From positions 62,001 through 126,000 of the forward strand of contig JAPKMW010000019.1 of NCBI GenBank assembly GCA_026645575.1: a stretch of DNA of 64,000 bases, read 5' to 3'. How positions within the stretch are numbered: the first letter of the stretch is position 1; every line of letters starts with the position of its first letter. Of this stretch, positions 63,783-64,000 are shown in pieces. A program made the translations under genes and the position numbers. The DNA comes from Caldilineaceae bacterium (GTDB lineage Bacteria; Chloroflexota; Anaerolineae; Caldilineales; Caldilineaceae). The notes beneath the pieces are model-generated. The model was not told the origin of the DNA. It saw only the letters and a list, made by a program, of their open reading frames with translations, and searched no databases.

Positions 63783-64000
63783 ATGCAACAACCTTGGCTC
63801 ATCATCCGCCCCAACCGTCTCCCCCTCTCCTTTCGGCTTGACCGGCGTGTGCCGTTGGTCTTGCTGGCGGCCCTTGTGGTGACGCTGGCCGTGATGGTCG
63901 TCAACATCGGCGTGGGTGAATATCCGATTGCGCCGCTGGATGTGATCAAGACGGTGCTCCATCTACCGACCGACAACAACGATTACAACTTTATCGTCAA
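63783..64000 (+). CDS. FecCD-type iron ABC permease (second), 3'-truncated
   Basis: ATG 63,783 follows AAAGGA. Seventy-two residues are visible: a polar N-terminus ([20 protein letters not shown]), a first helix ([20 protein letters not shown]) and [18 protein letters not shown], the start of a FecCD/FepG-type permease. The rest is beyond the window. It is the expected second permease of the siderophore importer. Confidence 0.85.
   Translation, partial: MQQPWLIIRPNRLPLSFRLDRRVPLVLLAALVVTLAVMVVNIGVGEYPIAPLDVIKTVLHLPTDNNDYNFIV

Overview
The window looks like chromosomal DNA of a Chloroflexota bacterium (Anaerolineae/Caldilineales-like). That is an inference from several things seen together: lipoproteins whose lipobox is followed by long Thr/Pro/Ala linkers, many TTG and GTG starts behind clear AAGGAG sites, a dense set of short intergenic inverted repeats, and a gene set typical of that phylum (DUF4038 apiosidase-like protein, two AAA-ATPase_like/PD-(D/E)XK proteins, an Rpn-like protein, DUF433 and Uma2 proteins). 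I found no tRNA, rRNA, CRISPR array, prophage, intact insertion sequence or origin. One gene is cut by the left edge and one by the right edge.

Layout. 1-5 kb: cell-surface proteins (degenerate peptidase-like protein, YceI-like lipoprotein, LysM-hydrolase, Tat lipoprotein dienelactone hydrolase) and an SDR oxidoreductase. 5-13 kb: algal-type vanadium haloperoxidase, PPK2, FAH-family hydrolase, acetoacetyl-CoA synthetase, MATE exporter. 13-22 kb: an ATPase/TOPRIM-like gene pair that resembles an OLD or PARIS-type defence pair, two AAA/PD-(D/E)XK proteins, a P450, a class I glutamine amidotransferase and an alpha/beta hydrolase. 22-30 kb: peptide-type ABC importer without ATPases, a small membrane ORF, an OmpR-type two-component system, HflK/HflC. 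31-38 kb: an AraC/aldo-keto reductase divergent pair, a duplicated membrane protein divergent from a MarR regulator with a visible tandem operator, an aldo-keto reductase relic, DUF4038 protein and M20 peptidase. 39-42 kb: TadA-like deaminase, L-carnitine dehydrogenase and gamma-butyrobetaine dioxygenase, a likely carnitine module. 42-50 kb: flavin amine oxidase, BNR-type lipoprotein, DUF368 transporter, PyrK-like protein, epimerase, fused double SDR. 50-57.6 kb: radical SAM protein, Uma2 relic, Tex, Rpn-like protein, ABC exporter. 57.9-64 kb: ferric-siderophore uptake operon (two binding proteins, ATPase, FhuF-like reductase, two permeases) interrupted by an antisense DUF5615/DUF433 toxin-antitoxin-like pair.

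The most important observation is at 50,878-50,940. The radical SAM gene appears to stop at a TGA, but the codons around it read Cys-TGA-Ala-Glu-Pro, the frame stays open for 15 more codons, and a perfect 9-bp stem-loop begins 2 nt after the TGA. This is the signature of a CUAEP-tail radical SAM selenoprotein, so the TGA is probably selenocysteine and the gene should be annotated 16 residues longer.

A second theme is the repeats. Nearly every intergenic gap holds a hairpin, usually built from its own short word, and some words recur in several gaps. Comparable repeat DNA also sits in frame inside at least three protein genes (acetoacetyl-CoA synthetase, PyrK and the SDR-SDR linker).
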